From Kluyvera cryocrescens NBRC 102467 (GTDB taxonomy: Bacteria; Pseudomonadota; Gammaproteobacteria; Enterobacterales; Enterobacteriaceae), in contig NZ_BCTM01000001.1 of NCBI RefSeq assembly GCF_001571285.1, forward strand, positions 124,001 through 188,000: DNA of 64,000 bases, given 5' to 3'. Positions 54,315-63,804 of the stretch are shown here, one piece after another; positions within the stretch are counted from its first letter, which is position 1, and every line of letters starts with the position of its first letter. The notes below the pieces were generated by a model. That model saw only the letters and a list, made by a program, of their open reading frames with translations, had not been told where the DNA came from and did not search any database. Position numbers and translations under genes: made by a program.

Positions 54315-55205
54315 ATGAAAAAAATACGTCTACCGCCGCTTGGCGCACTGCGCGCCTTTCACGCCGTCGCCGGCTGCCGCAGTTTTAAGCAGGCCGCAGA
54401 AACGTTGGGGGTCAGCGCCACGGCGGTGAGTCATCAGATAAAATTGCTGGAATCGGTGCTGGACTGTCGGGTCTGCGAGCGCAGCGCTCAGGGCGTAACG
54501 TTGACGGAAAGCGGAGAAATTCTGTATGCCGGAACCCAGCGGGCATTTGCAGCATTGGAAGAGGCCACTTTGCAAGTCGCTCGTCAGCAACAACCGCCTG
54601 CGCTAACGATAACCACCACTTCCAACTTCCTGACCCACTGGCTGGTGCCAAGGCTGGCTGATTTCAAAACCCAATTTCCGACAATCGACCTGCGATTGCA
54701 CACCAGCGTTGAGCGTGTTGATTTGACCCAGCGCAGCGTAGACGTCGCCATCCGCTATCGCGAGACCCCGGAAGCTGAATTGCACTGCACGCTACTGCAT
54801 GAGGACCGCTTTATTGTGGTCGCCAGCCCGACGCTAGCGCTATCGCGGATTGAAGATCTACGCAACGTGACGCTGTTTCACGTCGAAAACCGCCATGTCC
54901 CTGCTGCGGAGCCAAACTGGGAGCACTGGCAAAAGCGCTATGGACCAGAGGGGTTGAACGTTAACGCGGGACTGACTTTTAGCGATGAAACGCACGCGCT
55001 ACAGGCTGCCGTGGCAGGACAAGGAGTGGTGATTGCCAGCGAACTGCTGGCGCGGGATCTGTTAAAACGCGGGGTGCTAACGGCACCGTTTACGGCATCA
55101 TTGCCCGGGGCCAACTATTATCTGGTCAGTACATTCGATAACGCGCAGCGCGAAGATATTGCAGCGCTGAAAGAATGGCTGTTACGGCAGATGGCCGGAG
55201 GCTAG
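54315..55205 (+). CDS. LysR-family regulator (GcvA-like)
   Basis: A 296-residue LysR regulator: winged helix at about residues 8-65 (ALRAFHAVAGCRSFKQAAET, VSATAVSHQIKLLE), then an effector domain (about 95-290). The opening PPLGALRAFHAVA and the RYRETPEAELHC stretch are typical of the GcvA/AmpR branch. It is divergent from the membrane-protein gene, with 130 bp between; effector unknown. Confidence 0.87.
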   Translation: MKKIRLPPLGALRAFHAVAGCRSFKQAAETLGVSATAVSHQIKLLESVLDCRVCERSAQGVTLTESGEILYAGTQRAFAALEEATLQVARQQQPPALTITTTSNFLTHWLVPRLADFKTQFPTIDLRLHTSVERVDLTQRSVDVAIRYRETPEAELHCTLLHEDRFIVVASPTLALSRIEDLRNVTLFHVENRHVPAAEPNWEHWQKRYGPEGLNVNAGLTFSDETHALQAAVAGQGVVIASELLARDLLKRGVLTAPFTASLPGANYYLVSTFDNAQREDIAALKEWLLRQMAGG

Positions 55206-55224
55206 CTCCGGCACATCCCATTGA

Positions 55225-56277
55225 TCAAACAGGTAGCACAATATTGCTGCCCGCCAGCGTTCCCATACGGTTATGCATCGCGCAGGCTGACTCAACAATG
55301 TGCATCGCCATCGCCGCACCGCTGCCTTCACCCAGACGCATCTCCATGTTCAGGTACGGCACCAGATCCAAATGCTCCAGCGCAATCCGCGCCCCTTTCT
55401 CCGCCGAATAGTGGGAAGGAATGAGGTAAGGTTTCACGCCTGGCGCAATCCGGCAGGCCGCCAGCGCCGATGCATAGGAAAGGAATCCATCAAGCACCAC
55501 CGGCAGGCCGCAGGAGGCGGCGCCGAGCATCACGCCGGTCATCCCAAGCAGATCAAAGCCCCCTACTTTCGCCAGCACATCAAGACCGTCATTGGCATCA
55601 GGCTGGTTTAGCGCAATAGCACGGCGGACAACATCCACTTTATGATGCAGCCGATCGTGCGGCAGATTGGCGCCAATACCGACGACGGCTTCCGGGTCGG
55701 TGCCGGTCAGTACGCTTACCACGGCGGCGGCCGGCGTGGTGTTGGCCATCCCCAGTTCACCCACGCCGAAGAGCGTCACGCCCTGCTGCGCCAGGCTGCG
55801 GGTATAGTTCATGGTCGCCAAAAGCAGAGACTGCGCCTGTTCAGCGCTCATTGCTGCCGTTTTGGCAATATTACCGCTGCCGCGCGCCACTTTCATGTCG
55901 ATAAGGCCCGGAATCGGATCGGCATCGATGCCCACGTCAATCACATGAACCTGCGCCCCCGCCTGCGCCGCCAGCACGCAAACGCCGGTGTTGTGGCGGG
56001 TCATATTGGCGGCCTGAATGGCGGTTACCACCTGCGGCGACACCGCTACGCCCTCATGCCAAACGCCGTGGTCGGCGCACATCACCAGAATGGCTTTGTT
56101 ATCCACCTGCGGCACGCCATGTAGCCCCGGCATTCCCGCCAGTTGAACCGCCAGCGACTCCAGACGCCCAAGGCTACCGGTAGGTTTCAGTAATCCATCA
56201 ATATGCTGCTGCGCGCGCGCCATCGCGACGCTGTCTACGTCGGGAATTGCCGCCAGTAATGAAGCCAGTGTTTGCAT
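55225..56277 (-). CDS. cobT: Nicotinate-nucleotide--dimethylbenzimidazole phosphoribosyltransferase CobT
   Basis: A 350-residue CobT, which makes alpha-ribazole phosphate from dimethylbenzimidazole and NaMN for the lower ligand of cobalamin. Seen are [36 protein letters not shown] and the catalytic Glu in [12 protein letters not shown] (about residue 319). It is last in cobU-cobS-cobT, which assembles the nucleotide loop. No corrin-ring genes are in the window, so this region supports salvage of cobinamide. Confidence 0.95.
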   Translation of the reverse strand: MQTLASLLAAIPDVDSVAMARAQQHIDGLLKPTGSLGRLESLAVQLAGMPGLHGVPQVDNKAILVMCADHGVWHEGVAVSPQVVTAIQAANMTRHNTGVCVLAAQAGAQVHVIDVGIDADPIPGLIDMKVARGSGNIAKTAAMSAEQAQSLLLATMNYTRSLAQQGVTLFGVGELGMANTTPAAAVVSVLTGTDPEAVVGIGANLPHDRLHHKVDVVRRAIALNQPDANDGLDVLAKVGGFDLLGMTGVMLGAASCGLPVVLDGFLSYASALAACRIAPGVKPYLIPSHYSAEKGARIALEHLDLVPYLNMEMRLGEGSGAAMAMHIVESACAMHNRMGTLAGSNIVLPV

Positions 56278-56306
56278 TATTCTTATCCGTTTTGTTTAAC
56301 GCTGGC

Positions 56307-57047
56307 TTACAAAAGCGCCAGCAAGAAGATCACTTCACCCAATTCGATCCCGGCACCCAGCGTGTCGCCGGTTTGTCCGCCCAACGTCCGTTTCAGCAGT
56401 TGGCCAATAATGAAGACACCAACAAACGCCACCAGCAGCGCGCGCAGACCGTGCACTCCCAGCAGGGCAGTCACCAGCGCGCCGCCAATGACCAACGTCA
56501 GCCAGGTCTGGCGGAAGGTGATTTTGCCGATGAATAGGTTCCCCAGCCCCTCTTCGCGGGCATAGCGGTGGCGATACATCAGCAGTACCGAAGCCGAACG
56601 CCCGGCGATACAGGTCGCGGCAATCGCCGCCAGCATTGGCGTGTCGCGCAGCGCCAGTTCGCTCATTGCCAGCACTTTAGCCAGCAGGACAAAAATCAGC
56701 GCCAGCCCGCCGTGGGTACCAAGCCGACTGTCTCGCATAATTTCCAGCATCTTCTCACGCCGACGCGCCGAGAAAATACCATCGCAGGTGTCTGCCAGGC
56801 CATCAAGATGGAAGCCCCCGGTCAGCAGCGCCAGCGCCAGGACAGCGAAGAATGCGGCCAGCGGAATACCGCACCACGCCTGAACGATCATAAAGACCAG
56901 CCCGCTTATCGCCCCCAGCAGCAGGCCAATGACCGGAAAGGTGATCACGCCGCTGACGTAGCGGTCCAGATCCAACCCCTGCGACCAGCGCTGCGGCACC
57001 GGTAGACGACTCATAAAGGAAAGCGTGGCAAAGAACAGTCGACTCAT
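56307..57047 (-). CDS. cobS: Adenosylcobalamin-5'-phosphate synthase CobS
   Basis: A 246-residue integral membrane enzyme joining AdoCbi-GDP and alpha-ribazole(-phosphate). The Mg-binding signature [20 protein letters not shown] is at about residues 77-96, with [12 protein letters not shown] after it and six to seven hydrophobic segments. It overlaps cobU by 4 nt and is followed by cobT after 29 bp. Confidence 0.95.
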   Translation of the reverse strand: MSRLFFATLSFMSRLPVPQRWSQGLDLDRYVSGVITFPVIGLLLGAISGLVFMIVQAWCGIPLAAFFAVLALALLTGGFHLDGLADTCDGIFSARRREKMLEIMRDSRLGTHGGLALIFVLLAKVLAMSELALRDTPMLAAIAATCIAGRSASVLLMYRHRYAREEGLGNLFIGKITFRQTWLTLVIGGALVTALLGVHGLRALLVAFVGVFIIGQLLKRTLGGQTGDTLGAGIELGEVIFLLALL

Positions 57048-57586
57048 TTTATTTTGACTCCAATCCCTGATACCACCAGCCAGACGTCATCTGCCGCCTG
57101 CGCCAGCTTTTGGTTCACTCGCCCGGCAATATCGCGGAAATGCCGGGCCAGACGATTCTCGGGCACAATGCCCATTCCCACTTCATTGGTCACTAGCACA
57201 ACCGGCGACGGACACTGCCGACAGGCCGCAATTAGCGCATCGATTTCCCGGTTGACCATGCTTTCCAGCGCGGCGAAATCCCAGCGTTCAATCTCCTCTT
57301 CATTGCCTGAGGCGAACAGGATATTGGTGATAAGCGTGGTAATACACTCCAGCAAAATCGCTTCCTGGGGATCGTTTTGTGGGGTGATGATGTCGGCAAG
57401 ATGTTGCCAGCGTTCTTCGGTGTGCCAGTGGGCAGGACGGCTGTCCCGGTGGTGCTGGATGCGTTCGGCCATTTCGGCATCAAAAATTTGCGAAGTGGCG
57501 ATATAACGGACCCGGGGAAAATGGCTGATTAAGGATTCTGCGTGACGGCTTTTTCCACTTCTCGCGCCGCCGGTCACCAGTATCAT
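57044..57586 (-). CDS. cobU: Adenosylcobinamide kinase/guanylyltransferase CobU
   Basis: A 180-residue bifunctional enzyme: P-loop [14 protein letters not shown] at the N-terminus, the guanylylated His in [16 protein letters not shown], and the C-terminal [22 protein letters not shown]. It phosphorylates adenosylcobinamide and transfers GMP. First gene of cobUST. I see no cobalamin riboswitch in the 113 bp before it. Confidence 0.95.
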   Translation of the reverse strand: MILVTGGARSGKSRHAESLISHFPRVRYIATSQIFDAEMAERIQHHRDSRPAHWHTEERWQHLADIITPQNDPQEAILLECITTLITNILFASGNEEEIERWDFAALESMVNREIDALIAACRQCPSPVVLVTNEVGMGIVPENRLARHFRDIAGRVNQKLAQAADDVWLVVSGIGVKIK

Positions 57587-57699
57587 AATTGCGTGTCCTG
57601 ATGTTGCTGCATGGTTCGCAATGTCACTTGAAGGTGGAGGATTCTGAATAGATATCGGTAAGTTCGGGCGGTGACGGCGTCACCACCCGCTCATGACGG

Positions 57700-58020
57700 T
57701 TACTCGCCTTTCTGCTCGCCCATCACTTTCAGTTTTTTAGAGATGTCGCGACGTTCTTTCGACAGCTCAGCATTTTTGATGATGTAGTCATCAACGCGAT
57801 CTTCATAGTCGCCCTTCATGCTAGCGATAATGCCCTGAATCGCTTCTACGCTCATGCCTGGCTTGATGTAGTCGCTGAGGTTGTCCAGCAGCAGAACGCG
57901 TTTCTGGTTGTCACGGATCTTTTTCTCAACGTCCTGAATTTCACGTTGCAGCTTGTTCTTACGACGGAACAAACGTACGAACTCTAGTACGTCCTGAAAC
58001 GACGGTTTCGTGGTTTCCAT
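57700..58020 (-). CDS. yeeX: Conserved protein YeeX (DUF496)
   Basis: A 106-residue coiled-coil rich protein almost identical to E. coli YeeX until the last ten residues ([37 protein letters not shown]). Function unknown; nucleoid association has been proposed for the family. A palindrome GGTGAC-GGC-GTCACC at 57670-57684 follows its stop and may help end the transcript. Confidence 0.95.
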   Translation of the reverse strand: METTKPSFQDVLEFVRLFRRKNKLQREIQDVEKKIRDNQKRVLLLDNLSDYIKPGMSVEAIQGIIASMKGDYEDRVDDYIIKNAELSKERRDISKKLKVMGEQKGE

Positions 58021-58221
58021 TTTTATACCCCTGATAGTTGATACTCGGATTCGTTAAAACAACGGCTACACGTTAAGGTACACATTACTGATCTACCCTT
58101 CAACCTGTATGAATTGGCGTAGCAGCGTTGTAGCAAACAATCATTTTTGCTTTGGCTTCATCATAACCCTAAACACAGCTGAATCGAAACAACCCGGCGT
58201 AAAAGTGCGTGTATCTGCCGT

Positions 58222-59286
58222 TTATTTACGCAATGCACGGCACATCAGACTCGACAACAACTCCAGCTGGCGCGCCAGCTCCATGCTTAACCAAACGTAG
58301 CCGTGGATCGGCGTTTCCGACAGATTTTCGCCTTTGTATTCATTCACCAGTTGGCGCAGCTCGGCGGCAATATCGTTAAGTTTTTCACTGTTGGCTTTAA
58401 TTGGCTGCGGGTTTCCCTCGTACAGCGCGTGGGCGATAGCCAGCAGCGTTTGCTGCGTCATCATTTGGGTTTCACGCAGCGTATGCGCGTTAAGCATCAG
58501 CAGATGACTCGGGCGCGTGGCCCAGTGGGCGTTGATCTGCAGCTCCAGCATACAAACCAGATTACGGCTGACCGTTTGGATGGCTTCGAAAATGCCTTTA
58601 TGGATATGCGTCTCTTTGCTAGCCGGGGTAATCAGGCCGCGCATTTTTACCACGTCGTTGAGCACCTTTTGCAGATGCTTCTCCAGCCGCGGGCGCTCAA
58701 TCAGGTTAGGTGAAAGCCCTGCCTGGTAGATGCGGTTAAACTGGGTGACGAAGGTCGCCATTTGTATACGCCAGTGGATAAACGCCCGCTGCGGCCAGAT
58801 ACCGGTAAACAGCATCGCCAGCAGACAGCCGAAGATGACGTCACCGCTTCGCCACAACGCGGTGGTCATATCGCCCGGTGGCGCACCGACAACCACGCCT
58901 AAGGTGATGCCAATCAGCAGCGCCTGATACGGTTTTTTACCCAGCGCCAGCCAGCCGCAGAGGAACATCGCCCCGGCGCACCAGATGAGCATCAACGGCA
59001 GCGAAATCAGCTCCAGCTTCAGCGCCACCAGCCCCAGCGCGGAGCCGAGGACGGTACCACCAATACGCTGGAACGCTCGCGGTACCACATTGCCCCAAAA
59101 AGAGATCGGCCCCATCACCACCACCAGCGTAATCAGTGGCCAGGAACCTTCCGGAATGTGTAGCAGACGGACGATCAGAAAAGTCAGAACGAAGGCTAAC
59201 GCAATCCGCGCACCGTGAACGGTACGGTAATTGCGATACAAGCGAATTTCAAAAGGGCTGAGTGACTTATCCGGGCGCACACCCAT
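58222..59286 (-). CDS. yeeA: FUSC-family inner-membrane protein YeeA
   Basis: A 354-residue protein matching E. coli YeeA: a first half with six to seven helices (for example IALAFVLTFLIVRLL, PLITLVVVMGPISFWGNVVPRA) and a cytoplasmic helical second half ending ELLSSLMCRALRK. The FUSC/aromatic-acid exporter fold suggests efflux; substrate unproven. E. coli has sbmC between yeeA and dacD; here the 194 bp between them hold no gene. Confidence 0.93.
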   Translation of the reverse strand: MGVRPDKSLSPFEIRLYRNYRTVHGARIALAFVLTFLIVRLLHIPEGSWPLITLVVVMGPISFWGNVVPRAFQRIGGTVLGSALGLVALKLELISLPLMLIWCAGAMFLCGWLALGKKPYQALLIGITLGVVVGAPPGDMTTALWRSGDVIFGCLLAMLFTGIWPQRAFIHWRIQMATFVTQFNRIYQAGLSPNLIERPRLEKHLQKVLNDVVKMRGLITPASKETHIHKGIFEAIQTVSRNLVCMLELQINAHWATRPSHLLMLNAHTLRETQMMTQQTLLAIAHALYEGNPQPIKANSEKLNDIAAELRQLVNEYKGENLSETPIHGYVWLSMELARQLELLSSLMCRALRK

Positions 59287-59480
59287 TCTCCGACAAAACG
59301 AAAGCGTGAATTGTACCTGCTCGCACAGGCGACCACCACCGCAATAAAACGTCCCCTTGAGGGTAACACCGTGAGTTTAAGATTGAGATACCCGGGGCGA
59401 CCGCCGGGAACCAAATCCCGGCGTTTCCCCTAATCACTTTGCTTAAGTGAACGGTGTGACCCTGGATGGGGTCTTAATAA

Positions 59481-60647
59481 TTATGCTTTATGATGCAAAT
59501 AATCGCTCAGACGGGAGAACATACCGCCTTTGCCAACGCTTTCCAGCGTCACCAGCGGCCACTGGGCCACCACTTTATTACCATCAAGAAGTTGGATTTC
59601 ACCCACGCGCTGATGCGCGGCAATCGGTGCATCGAGCTCTTTCTTATCCAGCACGTATTTGGCTTTGATATTAGGTACTTCGGCTTTTGGCAGCGCCAAC
59701 CAGAAATCCTGATCGGTGCCGAGATCAATGTGCTCTTTATCGCCGTACCAAATACGCTCGGTGCCTACCTTCTTGCCGTTTTTAAGGATCTGCACGGTAT
59801 CGAAGTTTTGCTGGCCCCAGTGCAATAATTTGCGTGCCTGCTCTTCGCGGCCTTTCGCGCTGTCCGCGCCCATCACCACCGCAATCAAGCGACGCTGACC
59901 ATCGACGGCAGAGGCGATCAGGTTAAAGCCGGCCCCCGAGGTGTGGCCGGTTTTCAGGCCATCGATATTCATGGTTTTATCCCACAGCAGGCCGTTACGG
60001 TTCTGCTGGGTGATGCCATTCCACGTCAGGCTCTTTTCGCTATACATGTGGTAGAACTCAGGCTCGCCGTGAATGATGGCGCGGGAAAGTACCGCCAGAT
60101 CGTAGGCGGAGCTATGCTGCCCCGGCGCATCCAGACCGTGTACCGTCTCAAAATGGGTATCGCGCAGATTCAGTGTTTCTACATAGTGATTCATCATTTT
60201 GACGAACTGCGGTTGGCCGCCCGCAACATAATCCGCCAGCGCCACGCAGGCATCGTTACCGGAGTCGACAATCAGGCCGCGGCTAAGATCGCGAACCGTC
60301 AGGCGGTCGCCGGCTTTGAGGAACATCAACGATGAACCATTAAACACGGGGTTGCCTGCGGCCCATGCGTCGCGCCCCACGGTGACCATGTCATCCGGCG
60401 TGATATGGTGGCTATCAATAGCGCGGTCAACGACGTAGCCGGTCATGAGCTTGGTCAGACTGGCGGGGTTACGCTGTTGATGTTCATTACCTGCGGTTAA
60501 AATCTGCCCGGTGGTGTAATCCATTAATACCCATGAACCGGCCTGAATGGCTGGCGGGGTGACGGAAGGGATCGTGGATTCATCAGCAAATGCACACGAA
60601 ACGCTCGAAGCGAGCAAAGAGACTGCAATAAGAAAACGGGCTTTCAA
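59481..60647 (-). CDS. dacD: D-alanyl-D-alanine carboxypeptidase DacD (PBP6b)
   Basis: A 388-residue penicillin-binding protein with the catalytic SLTK (in RNPASLTKLMTGYV), SGN (IVDSGNDACVAL) and KTG (DGLKTGHTSGAG), and an amphipathic C-terminal anchor ending DYLHHKA. The signal peptide ends CAFA. I place the start at TTG 60647, with GAGG 8 nt upstream, which gives exactly the E. coli length; no ATG stands nearby in frame, and the far upstream frame lacks family resemblance. Confidence 0.93.
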   Translation of the reverse strand: MKARFLIAVSLLASSVSCAFADESTIPSVTPPAIQAGSWVLMDYTTGQILTAGNEHQQRNPASLTKLMTGYVVDRAIDSHHITPDDMVTVGRDAWAAGNPVFNGSSLMFLKAGDRLTVRDLSRGLIVDSGNDACVALADYVAGGQPQFVKMMNHYVETLNLRDTHFETVHGLDAPGQHSSAYDLAVLSRAIIHGEPEFYHMYSEKSLTWNGITQQNRNGLLWDKTMNIDGLKTGHTSGAGFNLIASAVDGQRRLIAVVMGADSAKGREEQARKLLHWGQQNFDTVQILKNGKKVGTERIWYGDKEHIDLGTDQDFWLALPKAEVPNIKAKYVLDKKELDAPIAAHQRVGEIQLLDGNKVVAQWPLVTLESVGKGGMFSRLSDYLHHKA

Positions 60648-60861
60648 CGGTAAATCCTCAACATTCACAAATTCGTCGTCCTTTTTACGGAAGTTCGTGC
60701 TTTCTGGCAGGCTTAAATTGCAAGAAAATATGACATGCATCTAATTACACACGAAAAAACGCTCTGCGCGATCGCTTCCAGATCCCATGACTGCCCTTCT
60801 GATGCTGGGCTAAATCGTTTACCATGGGCATCAAACGCCATACACGGACACAGTTAACGCC

Positions 60862-62286
60862 ATGCAAGAGACTTCCAGCGCGCCGGGATTCCTGTTTCAC
60901 GACTATGAAACTTTCGGAACCAGCCCGTCCCTCGACCGACCCGCGCAGTTCGCTGCCATTCGAACCGACAATGACTTCAACATCATCGGCGAGCCTGAGG
61001 TCTTTTACTGCAAACCCGCCGATGATTATCTGCCCCAACCGGAAGCGGTGTTGATAACCGGTATCACGCCGCAGGAAGCTCGCGCGAAAGGCGACAATGA
61101 AGCGGCCTTTGCCAAACGCATCCACGATATTTTTACCGTGCCCGAAACCTGCGTGGTGGGCTATAACAACGTCCGCTTCGATGATGAAGTGACGCGTAAT
61201 ATCTTCTATCGTAATTTTTACGATCCGTATGCCTGGAGCTGGCAAAACCGTAATTCGCGCTGGGATCTGCTGGACGTGATGCGTGCCTGCTATGCGCTGC
61301 GCCCGGAAGGGATCAACTGGCCGGAAAACGAAGACGGCCTGCCGAGCTTCCGTCTGGAGCATTTAACTCGCGCCAACGGCATTGAACACAGTAATGCTCA
61401 CGATGCGATGGCCGACGTCTATGCCACCATTGCCATGGCTAAGTTGGTAAAAGCTCAGCAGCCCAAGCTGTTCGATTATCTTTATGCCTATCGCGGCAAA
61501 AATAAATTGATGACGCTGATTGATGTGCCGCAGATGAAGCCGTTGGTTCACGTCTCCGGTATGTTTGGCGCCTGGCGCGGTAATACCAGCTGGGTCGCCC
61601 CGCTGGCCTGGCACCCGGATAATCGCAATGCGGTGATCATGGTCGACCTGGCCGGGGACGTTGCGCCGCTCCTCGAGCTGGATGCCGACGCACTCCGTGA
61701 ACGGCTGTACACCCCAAAAGCCGAGCTTGGCGATAACTCACCGGTGCCTATCAAACTGGTGCATCTTAATAAGTGTCCGGTGCTGGCGCAGGCCAACACG
61801 CTGCGTCCGGAAGATGCTGACCGGCTGGGCATTAACCGCCAGCAGTGCCTGGATAATTTAAAACTGCTGCGTGAAAACCCGGTGGTGCGCGAGAAAGTGG
61901 TGGCAATTTTCGCCGAAGCCGAGCCGTTTGTGCCATCTGATAACGTCGATGCTCAGCTGTATAACGGCTTCTTTAGCGATGCTGACCGCACGGCAATGAA
62001 GATTGTGCTGGAGACCGAGCCGCGCAACCTGCCGGCGCTGGATATCACTTTTGCCGATAACCGCATCGAGAAACTGCTGTTTAACTATCGGGCGCGTAAT
62101 TACCCGGGTACGCTCGACGAAAATGAGCAACAGCGTTGGCTGGAGCATCGTCGGCAGATCTTTACGCCAGAGTTTTTGCAGGCCTACGCTCAGGAACTGG
62201 AGATGCTTTACGGGCAGTACGAAGGGGATAACGAGAAGCTGTCACTGCTGAAGGCGCTGTATCAGTACGCGCAGGAGATCGTCTAA
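60862..62286 (+). CDS. sbcB: Exodeoxyribonuclease I SbcB
   Basis: A 474-residue 3'-5' single-strand DNA exonuclease. It has the DnaQ-type Exo motifs FHDYETFGTSPSLDRPAQFA (Asp/Glu at residues 14 and 16 region), VGYNNVRFDDE and HDAMADVYATIAMAK, then the SH3-like and helical C-terminal domains of ExoI. It works in recombination and mismatch repair. Divergent from dacD; a symmetric terminator follows. Confidence 0.96.
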   Translation: MQETSSAPGFLFHDYETFGTSPSLDRPAQFAAIRTDNDFNIIGEPEVFYCKPADDYLPQPEAVLITGITPQEARAKGDNEAAFAKRIHDIFTVPETCVVGYNNVRFDDEVTRNIFYRNFYDPYAWSWQNRNSRWDLLDVMRACYALRPEGINWPENEDGLPSFRLEHLTRANGIEHSNAHDAMADVYATIAMAKLVKAQQPKLFDYLYAYRGKNKLMTLIDVPQMKPLVHVSGMFGAWRGNTSWVAPLAWHPDNRNAVIMVDLAGDVAPLLELDADALRERLYTPKAELGDNSPVPIKLVHLNKCPVLAQANTLRPEDADRLGINRQQCLDNLKLLRENPVVREKVVAIFAEAEPFVPSDNVDAQLYNGFFSDADRTAMKIVLETEPRNLPALDITFADNRIEKLLFNYRARNYPGTLDENEQQRWLEHRRQIFTPEFLQAYAQELEMLYGQYEGDNEKLSLLKALYQYAQEIV

Positions 62287-62292
62287 AACCAC

Positions 62293-62321
62293 AAAGCCTC
62301 GCACATCGGTGCGAGGCTTTT
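62293..62321. terminator. Bidirectional terminator between sbcB and yeeD
   Basis: AAAGCCTCGCAC-ATCG-GTGCGAGGCTTT, a perfect 12-bp stem with A and T at the ends, serving both convergent genes. Confidence 0.9.
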
Positions 62322-62326
62322 CATCA

Positions 62327-62551
62327 CTATTTTTGTACGGTGATGGTCCAGGCCGCATCGCCGGACTGCTGATAGTCCGTTACGGTGAAGCCCTCTTCCG
62401 CTGCCCACTGGGGAATCGCTTCCGTCGCCTGGGTGCAGTCAAATTCAATCACCAGTTGATCACCGCTGGCCAGTTCCGCCATTGCTGATTTCGCTTCGAT
62501 TAATGGAAACGGGCAAACCTGCGTCACCACATCCAGTTTTTTTACAACCAT
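62327..62551 (-). CDS. tsuB: TusA-family thiosulfate-uptake partner TsuB (YeeD)
   Basis: A 74-residue TusA-like sulfur carrier with the CPxP motif in VVTQVCPFPLIEAKSA (Cys13), close to E. coli YeeD. YeeD (TsuB) passes on or processes the sulfur of thiosulfate brought in by YeeE (TsuA). It starts 11 bp downstream of the transporter gene stop. Confidence 0.93.
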   Translation of the reverse strand: MVVKKLDVVTQVCPFPLIEAKSAMAELASGDQLVIEFDCTQATEAIPQWAAEEGFTVTDYQQSGDAAWTITVQK

Positions 62552-62561
62552 GTTTAGCTCC

Positions 62562-63617
62562 TTAAGCCGTGGCGGATTTCAGTTTGGCTTTCCGCTGCGG
62601 GCGAACATACAACATCCACGAGGCGCTCCACACGCCGAGGATCATAAAGACGAGGCCAATCCAGCCCTGCCAGGTCATCATCGCCGTCATCACCAGGCCG
62701 TTGCCGATAGAGCAACCGCCTGCGATGCTGGCGCCAAAGCCCATCAGGACACCGCCACCGGCACTACGCAGGGTGGTGCTAGCGTCAGCTGCGCGCACGC
62801 GGAATTCACGGCTCGCCTTCGCGGCAATGAATGAACCAATGAAAATGCCCAGCACCAGGAAGACGCCCCAGTTGAGGTATTTACTGTCACCACCCACCAG
62901 GAACTGCAGGATGTTGGCGGTTGGCGAAGTAATGCCGAGACCAAACATACGGCCGGTGGCTTCACTCAGCGGCCACGCCAGCAGTGCGATAAGCCCAATC
63001 AGCACGGCAGTCACAAACGGATGCCAGCGCTTCTCAAACAGCAGATGCGCAAGCCCACTTCGACGCGGTGGCAGCGTTGCCACTTTCAGCTTCGGCTTGC
63101 TCAGCTCTTTGCGTACCAGCCACAGCGTCGCCACGATCAACAGGGCAATAATCGGCCAGACGGAGATATTCAGCGTTTCGGCGATACCGTTATGCGCGGT
63201 CGTGTGCTCGCCGAGGAATTTATTCAGCCCAGCGGCGTGCGGTGAGCGCATTACGGCGCTCATCACCATGTAAGTCACCAGCGCAATCCAGCTACCGATT
63301 AGGCCTTCACCGGCGCGATACCAGGTGCCTGTGGCGCAGCCGCCGGCGTAGACGATACCGATGCCAAACACAAAGCCCCCCACCACGGTGCCCAGCCACG
63401 GAAATGCGCCCGCGTCATACTGCACTACGCCGAACTGAATCAGGGCGAAAACACCCACGCTTTGAATACAAATCGCAATCAGTAGCGCATAAAACATGCG
63501 GTTGTTTTTGGTAATGTACATATCGCGGAAGCCACCCGTCAGGCAGAAGCGACCGCGCTGCATAACAAATCCCAGCAAGGCTCCGCAGATGATCCCGCTT
63601 ATTATCATGTGCAACAT
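62562..63617 (-). CDS. tsuA: Thiosulfate transporter TsuA (YeeE)
   Basis: A 351-residue YeeE/YedE-family membrane protein. The conserved cysteines that relay thiosulfate are seen in MQRGRFCLTGGFRDMY, YAGGCATGTWYRAGEG and SIAGGCSIGNGLV. The ATG at 63617 corresponds to the E. coli start (LHMIISGIICGALLGF); the frame is open 21 codons further, but that part is not membrane-like. It forms an operon with tsuB. Confidence 0.93.
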   Translation of the reverse strand: MLHMIISGIICGALLGFVMQRGRFCLTGGFRDMYITKNNRMFYALLIAICIQSVGVFALIQFGVVQYDAGAFPWLGTVVGGFVFGIGIVYAGGCATGTWYRAGEGLIGSWIALVTYMVMSAVMRSPHAAGLNKFLGEHTTAHNGIAETLNISVWPIIALLIVATLWLVRKELSKPKLKVATLPPRRSGLAHLLFEKRWHPFVTAVLIGLIALLAWPLSEATGRMFGLGITSPTANILQFLVGGDSKYLNWGVFLVLGIFIGSFIAAKASREFRVRAADASTTLRSAGGGVLMGFGASIAGGCSIGNGLVMTAMMTWQGWIGLVFMILGVWSASWMLYVRPQRKAKLKSATA

Positions 63618-63752
63618 AAAATCAATTAACCCAATATTATCAGTCTTAAAATTATTCCTGACCGCGACTGTCGGCTCCAATAACCAAAAGCTCTATATTA
63701 TTCCCGATGGTTATTACTGCTTGTTTTTTAATTGCTCACGATATTAACGGCG

Positions 63753-63784
63753 AAAAAAAACCGGAGGCCTTAGCCTCCGGTTTT
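63753..63784. terminator. Terminator after plaP
   Basis: AAAACCGGAGGC-CTTA-GCCTCCGGTTTT; on the minus strand the stem is followed by eight Ts and ends plaP. Confidence 0.9.
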
Positions 63785-63804
63785 CAATCAATATCAAACG
63801 ATAT

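Noticed and set aside
57587..57699. Cobalamin riboswitch before cobU
   Set aside because: The 113-bp leader is too short and I see no B12-box-like sequence; the only structure is a palindrome that fits a yeeX terminator.
59287..59480. Hidden sbmC gene between yeeA and dacD
   Set aside because: The 194 bp hold no frame of suitable length; sbmC is absent from this place.
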